Source of the DNA: Bacilli bacterium
GTDB taxonomy: Bacteria; Bacillota_I; Bacilli_A; ML615J-28; CAG-698
Direction: 5' to 3'
Assembly: GCA_918272565.1 (NCBI GenBank)
Contig: CAKJYW010000006.1
Coordinates: 26,355-90,354, forward strand
Length of the DNA stretch: 64,000 bases
Part shown: positions 34,601 through 43,214 of the stretch, piece by piece
Position numbering within the stretch: the stretch's first letter is position 1
Layout: every line of letters begins with the position of its first letter
Translations under genes and position numbers: made by a program
Notes under the pieces: generated by a model
Told to the model about the DNA's origin: nothing
The model's database searches: none
Seen by the model: only the letters and a program-made list of their open reading frames with translations

Positions 34601-37194
34601 ATAGGCTTACTGAATGTTGTTCCAGTTGCTTGAATAGTCAAGCCACTCTTAGAAATTGATAGAGATTCATCACATGTGAATGCACCTAACTCAATAACAT
34701 CTTTTTCTTGAGCTGCAGCTAACGCAGCACTAACTGTAGCATATTGAGTCTCACCAATAAATACATCTGTTGTAACAACATTGATATTTAGAGTTGCTGC
34801 AAATGCACCACTATCTTGTGCTGTTGCAGTGATTACGCATGTACCAGCCTTAAGAGCTTGAGCTTCACCAGTGTCTTCATTGATTGTCATAACTGTAGAA
34901 TCAGATGAACTCCACTTAATTGGTGAATTAGAATCAATGATAGATTCATCAGCACGCTTTGTTGCAACATCAACAGAGAAGTTTCTTAACTTACCAGCAG
35001 TAATTAATCCAGATCCCTTAATAGTCATTCCTTCAACATTATCATAAACTTTTAGTTTATATTCAGTTGAGTAGTTAGGATTAGTAACTGATGTAGCAGT
35101 AACTGTTACATTTCCACCTTTAAGTGCTGTTAATTTATTGTTCTTATCAACACTAACAATTCCTGGCTCACTAAATGACCAAGTAACTTTAGTATTTGCT
35201 CCTTCAGGAGTAGCAGTAATAGTTAATGTTTCAGTATCAGCAATATGTAATGTAGCACTATTATTGCTAATAGCAATTGAAGTTGTCTTAGGGAATACTG
35301 TTAGTGTGTAAGAAGCACTAACGCCACCAGCAGTAGCACTAATTACAGTTGTACCCATTGATTTAGCTACAAGCTTGCCTTCTTCAAAGGCAGCTACAGC
35401 CTCGTTACTACTTGACCAAACGATGTTAGAAACATTTGCGTTTGCAGGAACAACCTTAGCAACTAAAGTTGATGTTTGTTCAAGTTCAAGTAATGCACTT
35501 TCACCATCAATTTCAATAGCTGTTGGAAGGATTTCATCCCAAATAGCAAGTAATGTAACATTACGTTCTACTTCCCAAATCAAATAATCAAATCTTTCTC
35601 CATTTTCTGCCCAACCCATGAATTGGTATCCATCTCTAGTTGGGAATGGAAGTGAGAAGCTTTGACCAAATACAACATTGAATGTCTTAGTTCCAGCTAA
35701 AACTCCACCGTTTGCGTCAACTGTTACAGTGTAAGTTGCTGCAGTCCATTTAGCCTCAATTGTTAAATTAGACTTTCTATTCCATGTTGTTTCAGTATAC
35801 TTCTTATCTCCTTCAAACCAGCCATCAAAACTATGACCAGCTCTCTTTGGAGTTGGAAGTGTGAATGTCTCACCATATTCAAGTTCTAACTTAGTAACAT
35901 CAGCTTGTCCGCCACCAAGGTTTAGAGTAAGAGTATATTTAGTAACACTCCATTTTGCCTTTAGTGTTAAGTCTGATGTTAGTTCAAACTTAGTTGCAGT
36001 AAACTTTTCTTCACCATTGAACCAACCTTCAAAAGTATAATTTTCTTTTGTTGGAGTTGGTAAAGATAAAGATCCACCATAAGAAACACTTAGAGTTGTT
36101 TGAGATAATGCATCTCCACCATTAACATCTAATGTTACAGTGTACTTATTAGCTTCAAAACTTGCTTTGATAGTAGTATCTTGTTTCTTACTCCAAGCGC
36201 CACTTTCAATCTTTTCAGTTCCAATAAACCAACCTAAGAACTTATATCCAGTCTTAGTTAGTGTAGGAAGAGTAAGTGTATCGCCAACTCTTAATTCAAA
36301 ACTAGATTGAGTTAGTCCATCACCACCATTAGCATCTAATGTAACATTAAATACTGCTTTTTCCCATTTAGCTGTTACTGATAGATTAGAAGTTAATTCA
36401 TATTTTCCATCTTCAACTTTTAATGTTCCATTATACCAACCTAAGAAATCATATTTATCTTTTGTTGGAATAGGAAGAGTGTAATTTTCACCATATTTAA
36501 CATCGATAGATGTTTCAGCAAGTGTTCCACCATCAGGATTTAAACTGATTTTATAAAGTTGTGCTTCCCACTTAGCTTTTAAAGTCATATCTGAAGCAGT
36601 AGTGTATTTTCCATCTTCTACTTTTTCTTCTCCCTTAAACCATCCTAAGAATGTGTATCCTTTCTTAGTAGGTCTAGGTAGATAAACTGTATCTCCAAAT
36701 GCAACATTTAATTCTGTCTTGCCTTCTCCACCATCTAGATCAAAAGTAATAGTATATACTTTTGCTCTCCAGTGAGCAGTCAATGTTTGATTTGCAGTAA
36801 CAGAATAAGCACCATCTTCAAATCTGTCTTCTCCAAGGAACCAGCCAACAAAGTCGTATCCTTCTTTAGTAGGATTTTCAACAGCAACTGTTCCGCCTTC
36901 ATATGAAATAACATTGCTTCTAACAACAAAGTCTTCGCCTTCTTTAACTTTGAAGCTAGTAACAGGCATTGATCCACCATCAAGGTTTAATGTGATAGTG
37001 TAATAAGTAGCATCAGGATCTACTTCAGTATGTCCAGGGTCTTCTTCACCTGGTTCTACTGCACTTGAGCTAGTGCCTTCATGAGGATCTTCTTCATCAG
37101 GTGTCTTGTTTGCTTCACACGAAGCAACAAAGAACAATGAGAAAATCATCAAAAAGACCATTAACGTTTTCCACAAAAAACTACCTTTTTTCAA
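31609..37194 (-). CDS. giant beta-helix lipoprotein with InlB-type and Big2 repeats
   Basis: 1861 residues if translation starts at the TTG at 37194, nine bases after AAGGAGG; the longer reading from 37236 has no ribosome site. Order: lipoprotein signal (VASC), acidic linker, seven InlB/Flg_new repeats of about 64 residues (each ending in K/TAxW), three Big2-like domains, then three right-handed beta-helix (pectate-lyase-like) sections. The last two sections, coded by about 32690-33775 and 31612-32690, are clear copies of each other (VVGSYxGxTKxGY; IMSLNGDK; KGFG/AGFGAS). It is a surface adhesin or polysaccharide-binding or -cleaving protein; no catalytic residues are obvious. The gene has its own promoter and an unusual leader. 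Confidence 0.85.
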   Translation of the reverse strand: MKKGSFLWKTLMVFLMIFSLFFVASCEANKTPDEEDPHEGTSSSAVEPGEEDPGHTEVDPDATYYTITLNLDGGSMPVTSFKVKEGEDFVVRSNVISYEGGTVAVENPTKEGYDFVGWFLGEDRFEDGAYSVTANQTLTAHWRAKVYTITFDLDGGEGKTELNVAFGDTVYLPRPTKKGYTFLGWFKGEEKVEDGKYTTASDMTLKAKWEAQLYKISLNPDGGTLAETSIDVKYGENYTLPIPTKDKYDFLGWYNGTLKVEDGKYELTSNLSVTAKWEKAVFNVTLDANGGDGLTQSSFELRVGDTLTLPTLTKTGYKFLGWFIGTEKIESGAWSKKQDTTIKASFEANKYTVTLDVNGGDALSQTTLSVSYGGSLSLPTPTKENYTFEGWFNGEEKFTATKFELTSDLTLKAKWSVTKYTLTLNLGGGQADVTKLELEYGETFTLPTPKRAGHSFDGWFEGDKKYTETTWNRKSNLTIEAKWTAATYTVTVDANGGVLAGTKTFNVVFGQSFSLPFPTRDGYQFMGWAENGERFDYLIWEVERNVTLLAIWDEILPTAIEIDGESALLELEQTSTLVAKVVPANANVSNIVWSSSNEAVAAFEEGKLVAKSMGTTVISATAGGVSASYTLTVFPKTTSIAISNNSATLHIADTETLTITATPEGANTKVTWSFSEPGIVSVDKNNKLTALKGGNVTVTATSVTNPNYSTEYKLKVYDNVEGMTIKGSGLITAGKLRNFSVDVATKRADESIIDSNSPIKWSSSDSTVMTINEDTGEAQALKAGTCVITATAQDSGAFAATLNINVVTTDVFIGETQYATVSAALAAAQEKDVIELGAFTCDESLSISKSGLTIQATGTTFSKPIIISDGVERLTIDGATFIEKAYIDTTTGTAGVKDITITNCTFTNVVHDSDAISGFVRFGVPVTGFTFTNNTATVKALRGIRFDSTAKDIDIENNTFTGNGVYDTIRGYDLVDGDVTISYNVFENTNQSFIMIRYIGNGTYSIENNMFINANNTCVDMREAKVDGIKAVINIKNNVFNGGMLSKNTWGAIRVRNSTASGKMSHPEYVEVHINENKFKNIVLNAGDYYVDKPTNSCTEGLFDIDKNYSDLGQPEAWWFSNMQETMDDWYDEPPLLEKINEEDEYVVVGSYVGVTKQGYATIAEAIAAVPANGIVVLLPGTYNESFTISKACTIMSLNGDKALDALDRYLEVTYTGTITIAKELTNVAIKGINFTGASKVVNTAGTAGSSNSATKTNLGAFTFINNTVNVTTASGAFIYFTEAKHSYSHNIKINDNTFTTSAGFGASAMIRLDNDVDIEMTGNSFENITAENVFYINDTSKGMAGETSVFEYNMFKNITGNGMWINWLSPFVATAKVSISYNKFENVSGEGIHLGTMNNTDVYSEIKINFNEFKTVATCIYVERSSSGANLMARYNQFYDVPKTLYAKNNSANNGTTSPVTLDMTDCLYYDGNSNDLFPSDKLFVGAVNYDTIQFTLIDKINAMDIYYVVGSYTGITKKGYDTITEALAAAPAGSIIVVTPGEYSENLSIDKAITIMSLNGDKELDDLERYPDVFLTSKITIAKELSSVAFKGIDFVGASQIVNTAGTAGTANAPATNLGAFTFMNNKVSVTTTGKGFIYFTESANSYSHNINISHNAFTTQKGFGASSMIWLDNLYNLELVDNIFADISATYAFYVNDKTKGASGEKLLLNGNTFSNIVGNAIHLNWVSYLPATANMAVVEANGNSFNNVSGVAIVIGPSNNTDSYKYVQVNNNTFTGTVYLPILIDRVTKSNTYTATGNTFNCTLGEVTITLNKTSATYTQKYVANGNHASTNCSIDATGNTYGTDPTGDNFTTNVSH
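31612..33775 (-). repeat. internal tandem duplication of a beta-helix module
   Basis: Two consecutive units of about 1.08 kb encode parallel beta-helix domains with aligned landmarks: the VVGSY opening, IMSLNGDK, NTAGTAG, YSHNI and FGAS blocks. The copies have diverged at the DNA level, so the duplication is not recent. Confidence 0.75.
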
Positions 37195-37236
37195 TTTGAT
37201 TTTCCTCCTTATAGTAGCTAATTGTAATACAACCAT

Positions 37237-37292
37237 AAAAAAATCTAGGTAATGGTGTTACCTAGATTAAATTAATAGGTGCATAACACCAT
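37237..37292 (-). promoter_or_regulatory. possible transcription attenuator in the giant-gene leader
   Basis: Read on the minus strand: an 11-bp perfect stem (37258-37268 with 37242-37252; five-base loop) followed by T residues forms an intrinsic terminator between promoter and gene. Upstream, 37284-37292 is perfectly complementary over nine bases to 37252-37260, which is the loop and top of that stem, so the two pairings compete. It could instead simply end transcripts of the upstream amidase gene. Confidence 0.55.
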
Positions 37293-37332
37293 CAATCTTT
37301 AAATAGACTGATTTTAAGTTATATACACTATT

Positions 37333-37361
37333 ATTATATCATTGTGTAAGCGCTTTTTCAA
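37333..37361 (-). promoter_or_regulatory. promoter of the giant lipoprotein gene
   Basis: Minus strand: TTGAAA (37356-37361), 17-base spacer, TATAAT (37333-37338), leaving a leader of about 130 bases. No comparable promoter lies between the hairpin and the gene. Confidence 0.7.
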
Positions 37362-37374
37362 CAACAATTTCCTC

Positions 37375-39474
37375 TTATTTTAAAGCATCAACTATTGAAG
37401 AAAATTCGAAAGTTTTAGTCTCTCCTAAGTAAGTTACTTCGACTTTATATCTAACAACTGTCTCTTCACCAGGATGGTTGATGATATGTCCTTCGTTATC
37501 TAAAATCGTAGGTGAAAGGCTTGTCCATTTGAAAGTGACATCTTTTAATACAGTCTTGCAATAATAGAATATTTCAACCATATTTAAGAATTCTTCCCAA
37601 CGATTGTTATTTCTCATTACGCAAGGACAGTCCTTACCACTAAAGTCGTGATGTTGTTTAACACGCTCTAACCCTAAATTATAATCAATTAGTAATTCTG
37701 CAACCAACTTAGCACATCTACGCATTACATTAGTGTAGTTGGTACCGAAGTTAACACATGTTTCAATACCGATGCCATTCCTATTACCACCACCAATTGA
37801 TTGGTATTTGTAAGTAGTATTGTAATAAGTATCTCCATACACATGACTTCCGTCACCTGCATGATATGCAACTTCATCTAAAGGCAACTGTTGAACAGCG
37901 TAATCTTCATCGATAACAAAGTGCCATGAAATATAATCACCATTAGGATCATCGTTGATATTACTTAGATAATTAGCATGAGCTAAAGCACCAGCAGATG
38001 GAGATGTATTCCATGTATCATGAATAACGATATATTCAGTACTAGTCTTTTTAATTCCTGTTCTACAGTGACCATATGTATAATCAAGCATTCTATCAGT
38101 AATAACTGATTTATCTTGAGTCACAAATAATAAATATCCATATTCTTGAACCTTATTACGCTCATAACCTGCTTGTCCACCATATGTAATATATGTGAAA
38201 TTAGTGATGTGCTCTAAAGCGATATAAGATAATATCTTATTAACGCCTTCCCAAACATCATTAATTTGTTTTCCATATGTATTAAATGAATATGTCATAC
38301 TAACTGTTGAATCTCCTATAGTAGATGTAGCCACAAGTGAAACAACTCTATCTGATATTGGTATATTATATTTACCTGATTCTGTTATTATTCCAGGTGA
38401 ATTGCTCTTCCAAGTAATCTTAGCTCCATATTTTTCATAAGATGTTGGTAAGTTGATATCGCTATTTACCTCTTCCACATCACTAAATAAACTATCAAGC
38501 CAATCTTTTACTTCGAAATTCTTTTCACTATTAGATAATTTCAATACTTTTGTTTTAACTGTAACTGTATCCTTTTCTCCATTATATTCAATATCACAAG
38601 TTAGAGTTACTTCGATATCATTATCAGGATCTTTAGTAATATAACCTTCACTAGTCATATGTGCTTCATCACTACTAGTCCAACTTAAAGTAGATTTATA
38701 TCTATTATGAGAGATAGGAAGTCTAATTGATGTAGTTAATTCCTTAGGTATTTGTTTATTAACCCAGTCTTTAATAACATCCATCTCAGTTCCCCAACCC
38801 TTTAAAGTAACAGTTAGGTCAACTTCTTTTCTTTTACCATTTAGTATAATCGTAACAAACAAGTCATTTTCTAAATCAAGGATTGGAGCAGTAAACTTTC
38901 CTTCGCTAGTTAGATATTCATCTTCACCACTTTCCCAAATGAGTGTTGCTCCAAATTCATCTAAGTAAAGAGGAAATTCGATATCACTACTTATTTCTAA
39001 TCCATCATAATTATCCATCAAATATGCTTCAACATCTTCTAATGTATATTTATTACTACCTTTTAATTTAAATAAGACATCTAATTCTTCCTTAACACCC
39101 ATAACAGTAATGATAACTTTAGTCATTAGTTCTTCATCAACTGCTGGTGGAGTGAATTTTCCATCAACTAAATAAGGAGAATCATATATCCACTCTAACT
39201 TAGCCTTTAGTGCAGCAATCTCAGTAGGTAAATCGATATCTTCACTAATCTCAATATTATTGAATAATTTTAAGATATATTCATTGATTATACTAAAATC
39301 AATTTCTTCACTAGGAGGTTCCTCTGTTGGTTCATCTTCAATAGGTTCTGTTATTGGATCAGGTTCTTTTTCAACTTCAGGTTCTTTTTCTTCAGTCCCA
39401 CAAGCCATAAAAGTAACACTCAAAACAAGTAACAAAACAAACAATAATTTAAATAATATGTTTTTCATATTCAT
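37375..39474 (-). CDS. amidase_2 lipoprotein with Ig-like stalk (copy 1)
   Basis: 699 residues; lipobox FMAC (Cys25), then a Pro/Glu-rich linker. Four or five atypical bacterial Ig-like modules (SxGKFTAP and SEGYITKD units; WTSSDEAHMTSEG) lead to an N-acetylmuramoyl-L-alanine amidase (PGRP-like) domain at about 470-625. Zinc ligands are seen as His in IVIHDT (about 487), His in VKQHHDF and Cys in GKDCP (about 608-613). One more Ig-like module ends the protein. It would cut peptidoglycan between muramic acid and the peptide. It follows its paralogue at 39483 by eight bases, and AAGGAG precedes the ATG. The GNG.GIGIET context around the domain is normal for the family. Confidence 0.88.
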   Translation of the reverse strand: MNMKNILFKLLFVLLLVLSVTFMACGTEEKEPEVEKEPDPITEPIEDEPTEEPPSEEIDFSIINEYILKLFNNIEISEDIDLPTEIAALKAKLEWIYDSPYLVDGKFTPPAVDEELMTKVIITVMGVKEELDVLFKLKGSNKYTLEDVEAYLMDNYDGLEISSDIEFPLYLDEFGATLIWESGEDEYLTSEGKFTAPILDLENDLFVTIILNGKRKEVDLTVTLKGWGTEMDVIKDWVNKQIPKELTTSIRLPISHNRYKSTLSWTSSDEAHMTSEGYITKDPDNDIEVTLTCDIEYNGEKDTVTVKTKVLKLSNSEKNFEVKDWLDSLFSDVEEVNSDINLPTSYEKYGAKITWKSNSPGIITESGKYNIPISDRVVSLVATSTIGDSTVSMTYSFNTYGKQINDVWEGVNKILSYIALEHITNFTYITYGGQAGYERNKVQEYGYLLFVTQDKSVITDRMLDYTYGHCRTGIKKTSTEYIVIHDTWNTSPSAGALAHANYLSNINDDPNGDYISWHFVIDEDYAVQQLPLDEVAYHAGDGSHVYGDTYYNTTYKYQSIGGGNRNGIGIETCVNFGTNYTNVMRRCAKLVAELLIDYNLGLERVKQHHDFSGKDCPCVMRNNNRWEEFLNMVEIFYYCKTVLKDVTFKWTSLSPTILDNEGHIINHPGEETVVRYKVEVTYLGETKTFEFSSIVDALK

Positions 39475-39482
39475 ACTACTCC

Positions 39483-41336
39483 TTATTTCTTTCTTTCCAT
39501 CAAAGTAGAGGTATATGTGTATTCTTTAGTTTCATTTTCATATGTAACTTTAACTTTATAATTAATTTCTACTTCGCCTCCTGGATGATTAATAACAGTT
39601 CCTGTATCATCCATTATATCTGGTGATAAGCTAATCCACTCAAAATGCACTCCTTGTAACTCAGTTTGAGCAAACATCTCAAGTCTAATTAGGTCAAGCA
39701 ATTCATTCCATCTTTCCGCATGTCTAATTACTTGAGGACAATCCTTACCAGAGAAATCCCAATGTTGTTTAACTCTATCAATTCCTAAATTATACTCAAT
39801 TAATAACATTGCCACAAGCTTAGCAAGACGTCTCATACATTTATTAAAGTCGATTCCTGAATAAACACATGTCTCAATAGCTACACCATTTTGGTTACCG
39901 CCACCAATTCCTTGTTCCCAAACTTCGCCAAACACATGACTTCCGTCCCCTGCATGCCAAGCAATTTCACTTAGAGGGACATGTTGATATGTCTCATGAT
40001 CATCAATAGAGAAGTGCCAACTAGCAACTCTATCAGTTGTGTGAATATAATCGTTAAGTCCTTTTGCGGTAGCAGTTGGAGCCGCCATACCAGTATTATG
40101 CACTACAATATATTGAGTAGATGTTCTATTTCTATCAGGTTTAAGTCCACTTCCTCTAGGCAAGAAATCTTGGATAATAACCATTTCAGCCTCATCATAA
40201 AAAGGAAGATAACCAATATTTTCGGTTGGAACTGTGTAATATCCTTCTTCACATCCATACAAATTAAACTTTTGAGTCTTAATTTCACTAATATTAATGT
40301 GATCTAAGAAACTTTCAATCTTACTCCACATATCAGTTAGATTAAGTCCTTTAGCTTTTATTGTATAGCTTAAATTATCCGTTCTAACTCCAACTCTAAT
40401 ATTAACAGTTAATACGATATCTTCATCATGGAAAGGAGCCTTAAATACACCTTTTGATGAAAGGATTGTTGGAGAAGAGGAATTCCAAATGAAATAGGCA
40501 TCATATTCTTCTAAATATGTTGGTAAATCAATACTAGAATCAATTTCACTTTTAACACTAAAATTTTCTTCTAACCACTCTTTAGCGTAACCGATACGCT
40601 CAATCTCACTAACTTTATTAACAATAACACTATAATCAAAGCTTCTACTTTCTCCACCCATTGTGATTGTACAAGTAAGTACACACACTTGGTTTTCAGT
40701 CATTAATTTATGGATAGTTCCATCATCTTCAATGACACTAGGATTAGTGCTTTTCCAACTTAATGTGGCATCATGTCCACTTAGAGAAGTTCTAAGCTGA
40801 ATATTAGAAGCAACGGCTTTAGGCATGATTGATGCTAATTCGTAATTCATAACATCAAATTCATCACCGTACCCTTTATAGATTACAGGTAAAAACAGTT
40901 CGTATTCTTCTTTATCAATGGTAATAACAAACAAAACTTCACTCTCGCAATCTAAAATAGGAGGAGTATATTTACCATTTTTATCAAGAAAATGGTCAAA
41001 TGAATAAAACTCAATCTCTAAATCATAATCAGGATGTTTTATAGGTAAAGCGATATCTCCACTAATCTCATAGTCAGTATATAAATCTTCTAGCCACTCA
41101 AAGATTATATCTTTTTCTCTAAGAAGTTCTTCTTTATCTACTTCATCCTCATACTTAGGACCTTCTTCATTATCACCTTGATTAATAGGCCCTGGTTCTT
41201 GCTCTTTTTCTTGTTCATTATCATTATTTTCAATAGGTTTATCTATCTCTTTTTCTTTATCTTTAGCATCATTACTAGCACATCCTACTAGTAACGCTAA
41301 AAACAAAATAATAACAATTTTAATAATTCTTTTCAT
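39483..41336 (-). CDS. amidase_2 lipoprotein with Ig-like stalk (copy 2)
   Basis: 617 residues from the ATG at 41336; GGTGAT lies six bases upstream and the in-frame ATG at 41348 has no site. Lipobox LVGC, a long acidic linker, three or four atypical Ig-like modules, an amidase_2 domain at about 395-540 (His in YIVVHNT, His in VKQHWDF, Cys in GKDCP), and a final Ig-like module. Same plan as the next gene but clearly diverged: the loop after the first His differs, and the domain is shorter. The pair arose by duplication and likely forms one transcript. Confidence 0.87.
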   Translation of the reverse strand: MKRIIKIVIILFLALLVGCASNDAKDKEKEIDKPIENNDNEQEKEQEPGPINQGDNEEGPKYEDEVDKEELLREKDIIFEWLEDLYTDYEISGDIALPIKHPDYDLEIEFYSFDHFLDKNGKYTPPILDCESEVLFVITIDKEEYELFLPVIYKGYGDEFDVMNYELASIMPKAVASNIQLRTSLSGHDATLSWKSTNPSVIEDDGTIHKLMTENQVCVLTCTITMGGESRSFDYSVIVNKVSEIERIGYAKEWLEENFSVKSEIDSSIDLPTYLEEYDAYFIWNSSSPTILSSKGVFKAPFHDEDIVLTVNIRVGVRTDNLSYTIKAKGLNLTDMWSKIESFLDHINISEIKTQKFNLYGCEEGYYTVPTENIGYLPFYDEAEMVIIQDFLPRGSGLKPDRNRTSTQYIVVHNTGMAAPTATAKGLNDYIHTTDRVASWHFSIDDHETYQHVPLSEIAWHAGDGSHVFGEVWEQGIGGGNQNGVAIETCVYSGIDFNKCMRRLAKLVAMLLIEYNLGIDRVKQHWDFSGKDCPQVIRHAERWNELLDLIRLEMFAQTELQGVHFEWISLSPDIMDDTGTVINHPGGEVEINYKVKVTYENETKEYTYTSTLMERKK

Positions 41337-41357
41337 ATATATCACCATATCTATTTT

Positions 41358-41387
41358 ATCATATCAAGGCTCTTTTATAAACACCAA
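41358..41387 (-). promoter_or_regulatory. candidate promoter of the amidase pair
   Basis: Minus strand: TTGGTG (41382-41387), 18-base spacer, TATGAT (41358-41363). Moderate match only. Confidence 0.35.
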
Positions 41388-41391
41388 AAAC

Positions 41392-41427
41392 AAAAAACTC
41401 CAAAAGGAATAATCCAATAGGAGTTTT
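41392..41427 (-). terminator. terminator of the GH18-to-DUF1146 operon
   Basis: AAAACTCC/GGAGTTTT stem (41394-41427) followed by a T-run on the minus strand. Confidence 0.75.
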
Positions 41428-41438
41428 CCTTAAGGAGC

Positions 41439-41657
41439 TTAAGCAATCTCTTTTATATATCTAATGATATCAAGCATTCCACTAGCAATGATAAAACCAA
41501 TTGCGGCACTAATTAGTATTGCAAGTAGCTTTATTTGCCAAGTTGAATTAGGTTTAAATAGCTTTGAAAAATCAAGTGCCATTAAAGCAAAATATGTAGC
41601 AACACCAATTATCACAACAATCACAAAATACCAAACCAAATAGAATTCACTAGGCAT
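41439..41657 (-). CDS. DUF1146 (YwzB-like) small membrane protein
   Basis: 72 residues with two membrane spans (about 7-28 and 43-65) and the ALDFSKLFKPNS linker, matching DUF1146 proteins such as B. subtilis YwzB. Function unknown. In Bacillus it lies downstream of the atp operon; here it follows the adenosyltransferase gene with an eight-base overlap, and no ATP synthase genes are present. Confidence 0.75.
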   Translation of the reverse strand: MPSEFYLVWYFVIVVIIGVATYFALMALDFSKLFKPNSTWQIKLLAILISAAIGFIIASGMLDIIRYIKEIA

Positions 41658-42141
41658 CCTTTTCTACCCACCTTGCAAGAGTAAATAATAGGTCAGATAA
41701 TCTATTGATATACTGTAATAATGTATCTTCTACTTTATTGTCTAGAGCATATCGAACAATTCTACGCTCTAAGCGTCGTACTGTAACTCTAGCTAGGTGA
41801 ATAAAAGCTGATGCTTCAGTGCTAGGAGTGACAAATTGGTCTATCTTTTCTAACTTTTCTTGATAAAGGTCTATTGTATTTTCTAGATTAGTTACACTAT
41901 CTTTAGTAATCTTTCCCGTTGAATAACCTAAAAAGTCACTACCAAAACTAAACATTTCATTAGTTAGATTAGCTAGTATTTCTTTTACTTTATCATCACT
42001 AACTTTACATCTTGCTAGTGATAATGTAGTTTCAACTTCATCTAGTGTTCCTTCAATCTCAATAATTAAGCTAGATTTATATACTTTACCTTTATGGGTT
42101 GTTGTGAAAAGATTATCACCAGTTTTAGTATATATCTTCAT
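41650..42141 (-). CDS. PduO-type cob(I)alamin adenosyltransferase
   Basis: 163 residues, all-helical bundle. The family start KIYTKTGD and the active-site region PSTEASAFIHLARVTVRRLER (equivalent of the GGxxSAxLHxARxxxRRxER motif) are visible. The usual GGTS turn after TKTGD is changed to NLFTT, so it is a divergent member. It would make adenosylcobalamin from cob(I)alamin and ATP; no B12-dependent enzyme is in this window. Its start overlaps upp by one base. Confidence 0.75.
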   Translation of the reverse strand: MKIYTKTGDNLFTTTHKGKVYKSSLIIEIEGTLDEVETTLSLARCKVSDDKVKEILANLTNEMFSFGSDFLGYSTGKITKDSVTNLENTIDLYQEKLEKIDQFVTPSTEASAFIHLARVTVRRLERRIVRYALDNKVEDTLLQYINRLSDLLFTLARWVEKDA

Positions 42142-42770
42142 TATTTAGTACCGTAGATTCTATCTCCACAATCTCCAAGTCCTGGAACGATATATCCAAT
42201 ATCATTTAATTTTTCATCAAGTGCAGCTAAGAAGATATCAACTTCTGGGTGTTTTTCTTGAACTCTCTTAACACCTTCAGGTGCACCAACAAGTCCAACA
42301 TAACGAATGTTATAGACACCACGTTTATTTAGTACATCGATTGCATGATCAACACTTCCACCTGTTGCAAGCATTGGGTCAACTAAAAAAACAAATGCAT
42401 CCTTGATACAATCAGGGAATTTTGCATAATATTCTTTTGGTTCTAATGTTTCCTCATCACGATATAATCCTAGATGACCAACTTTTGCAGTTGGAATTAA
42501 ATTTAAGATTCCATCTACCATACCCATACCAGCACGCATAATAGGAACAACAACAACTTCCTTTGCTAAAGCTTTGCACTTACATTTAGAAATTGGTGTC
42601 TCTACCTCAACTTCTTTAGTTTCTAGATTTCTTGTTACTTCATAAGCCATTAACATACCAATTTCTGATAACAATTCTCTAAATTCCTTTGTTGAAGTAT
42701 CCTTGTTACGCATAATTGACAATTTGTGATCAATTAGTGGGTGATCAAAAATAACTACTTTACCTTTCAT
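42141..42770 (-). CDS. upp: uracil phosphoribosyltransferase
   Basis: 209 residues, the usual length. PRPP-binding loop [15 protein letters not shown] and the substrate region [16 protein letters not shown] are typical. It converts uracil plus PRPP to UMP in pyrimidine salvage. It overlaps rpiB by 11 bases, echoing the rpiB...upp order of B. subtilis. Confidence 0.95.
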   Translation of the reverse strand: MKGKVVIFDHPLIDHKLSIMRNKDTSTKEFRELLSEIGMLMAYEVTRNLETKEVEVETPISKCKCKALAKEVVVVPIMRAGMGMVDGILNLIPTAKVGHLGLYRDEETLEPKEYYAKFPDCIKDAFVFLVDPMLATGGSVDHAIDVLNKRGVYNIRYVGLVGAPEGVKRVQEKHPEVDIFLAALDEKLNDIGYIVPGLGDCGDRIYGTK

Positions 42771-43203
42771 TCTCTGCCTCCTCTATCATTTTTACTCGAT
42801 TTAAATGTCTTCCATAAGTAAAATCTGTACTTAAGAAAGTATCCACAAATTCTATTGCTTCATCAAATAAAGTATATTTTTGTGACAAACATAAAATATT
42901 GCTATCGTTGTGTTCTCTTGTCATCTTTGCCATATCATTATTGTGAACTAATGCAGCTCTTATGCCTTTATATTTGTTAGCACAAATACTCATGCCAATT
43001 CCAGTTGTACATACCAAAACACCATAATCAGCTTCTTTTGATTGCACCTTCTTACATACTTTTGCACAATAAACAGGATAATCAACTCTTTCAGTTGAGT
43101 AGCATCCCTCATCAAGCACAATATGACCCACACTTTCCAAATGAGATTTGATTTTCTCTTTTAATTCAAATCCTCCGTGATCAGAACCAATCGCAATTTT
43201 CAT
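42760..43203 (-). CDS. rpiB: ribose-5-phosphate isomerase B
   Basis: 147 residues. SDHGGFELK at the N-terminus and the catalytic [13 protein letters not shown] loop are clear; later [24 protein letters not shown] is typical. It interconverts ribulose 5-phosphate and ribose 5-phosphate, feeding PRPP and so the upp reaction encoded next. Confidence 0.95.
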   Translation of the reverse strand: MKIAIGSDHGGFELKEKIKSHLESVGHIVLDEGCYSTERVDYPVYCAKVCKKVQSKEADYGVLVCTTGIGMSICANKYKGIRAALVHNNDMAKMTREHNDSNILCLSQKYTLFDEAIEFVDTFLSTDFTYGRHLNRVKMIEEAENER

Positions 43204-43214
43204 ATATTATACCT

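Noticed and set aside
36780..36983. Reading frame inside the giant lipoprotein gene
   Set aside because: It overlaps repeated InlB-coding DNA in another frame and has no ribosome site; it is a shadow.
31612..37194. Regular repeats as a possible CRISPR or mobile element
   Set aside because: The repeats are protein-coding modules of about 64 or 360 codons with diverged sequence, not short identical units with spacers.
37339..37361. CcpA cre-like core (AAGCGCTT) in the spacer of the giant-gene promoter
   Set aside because: Only about half of the cre consensus fits; the left half-site is missing, so I do not call it.
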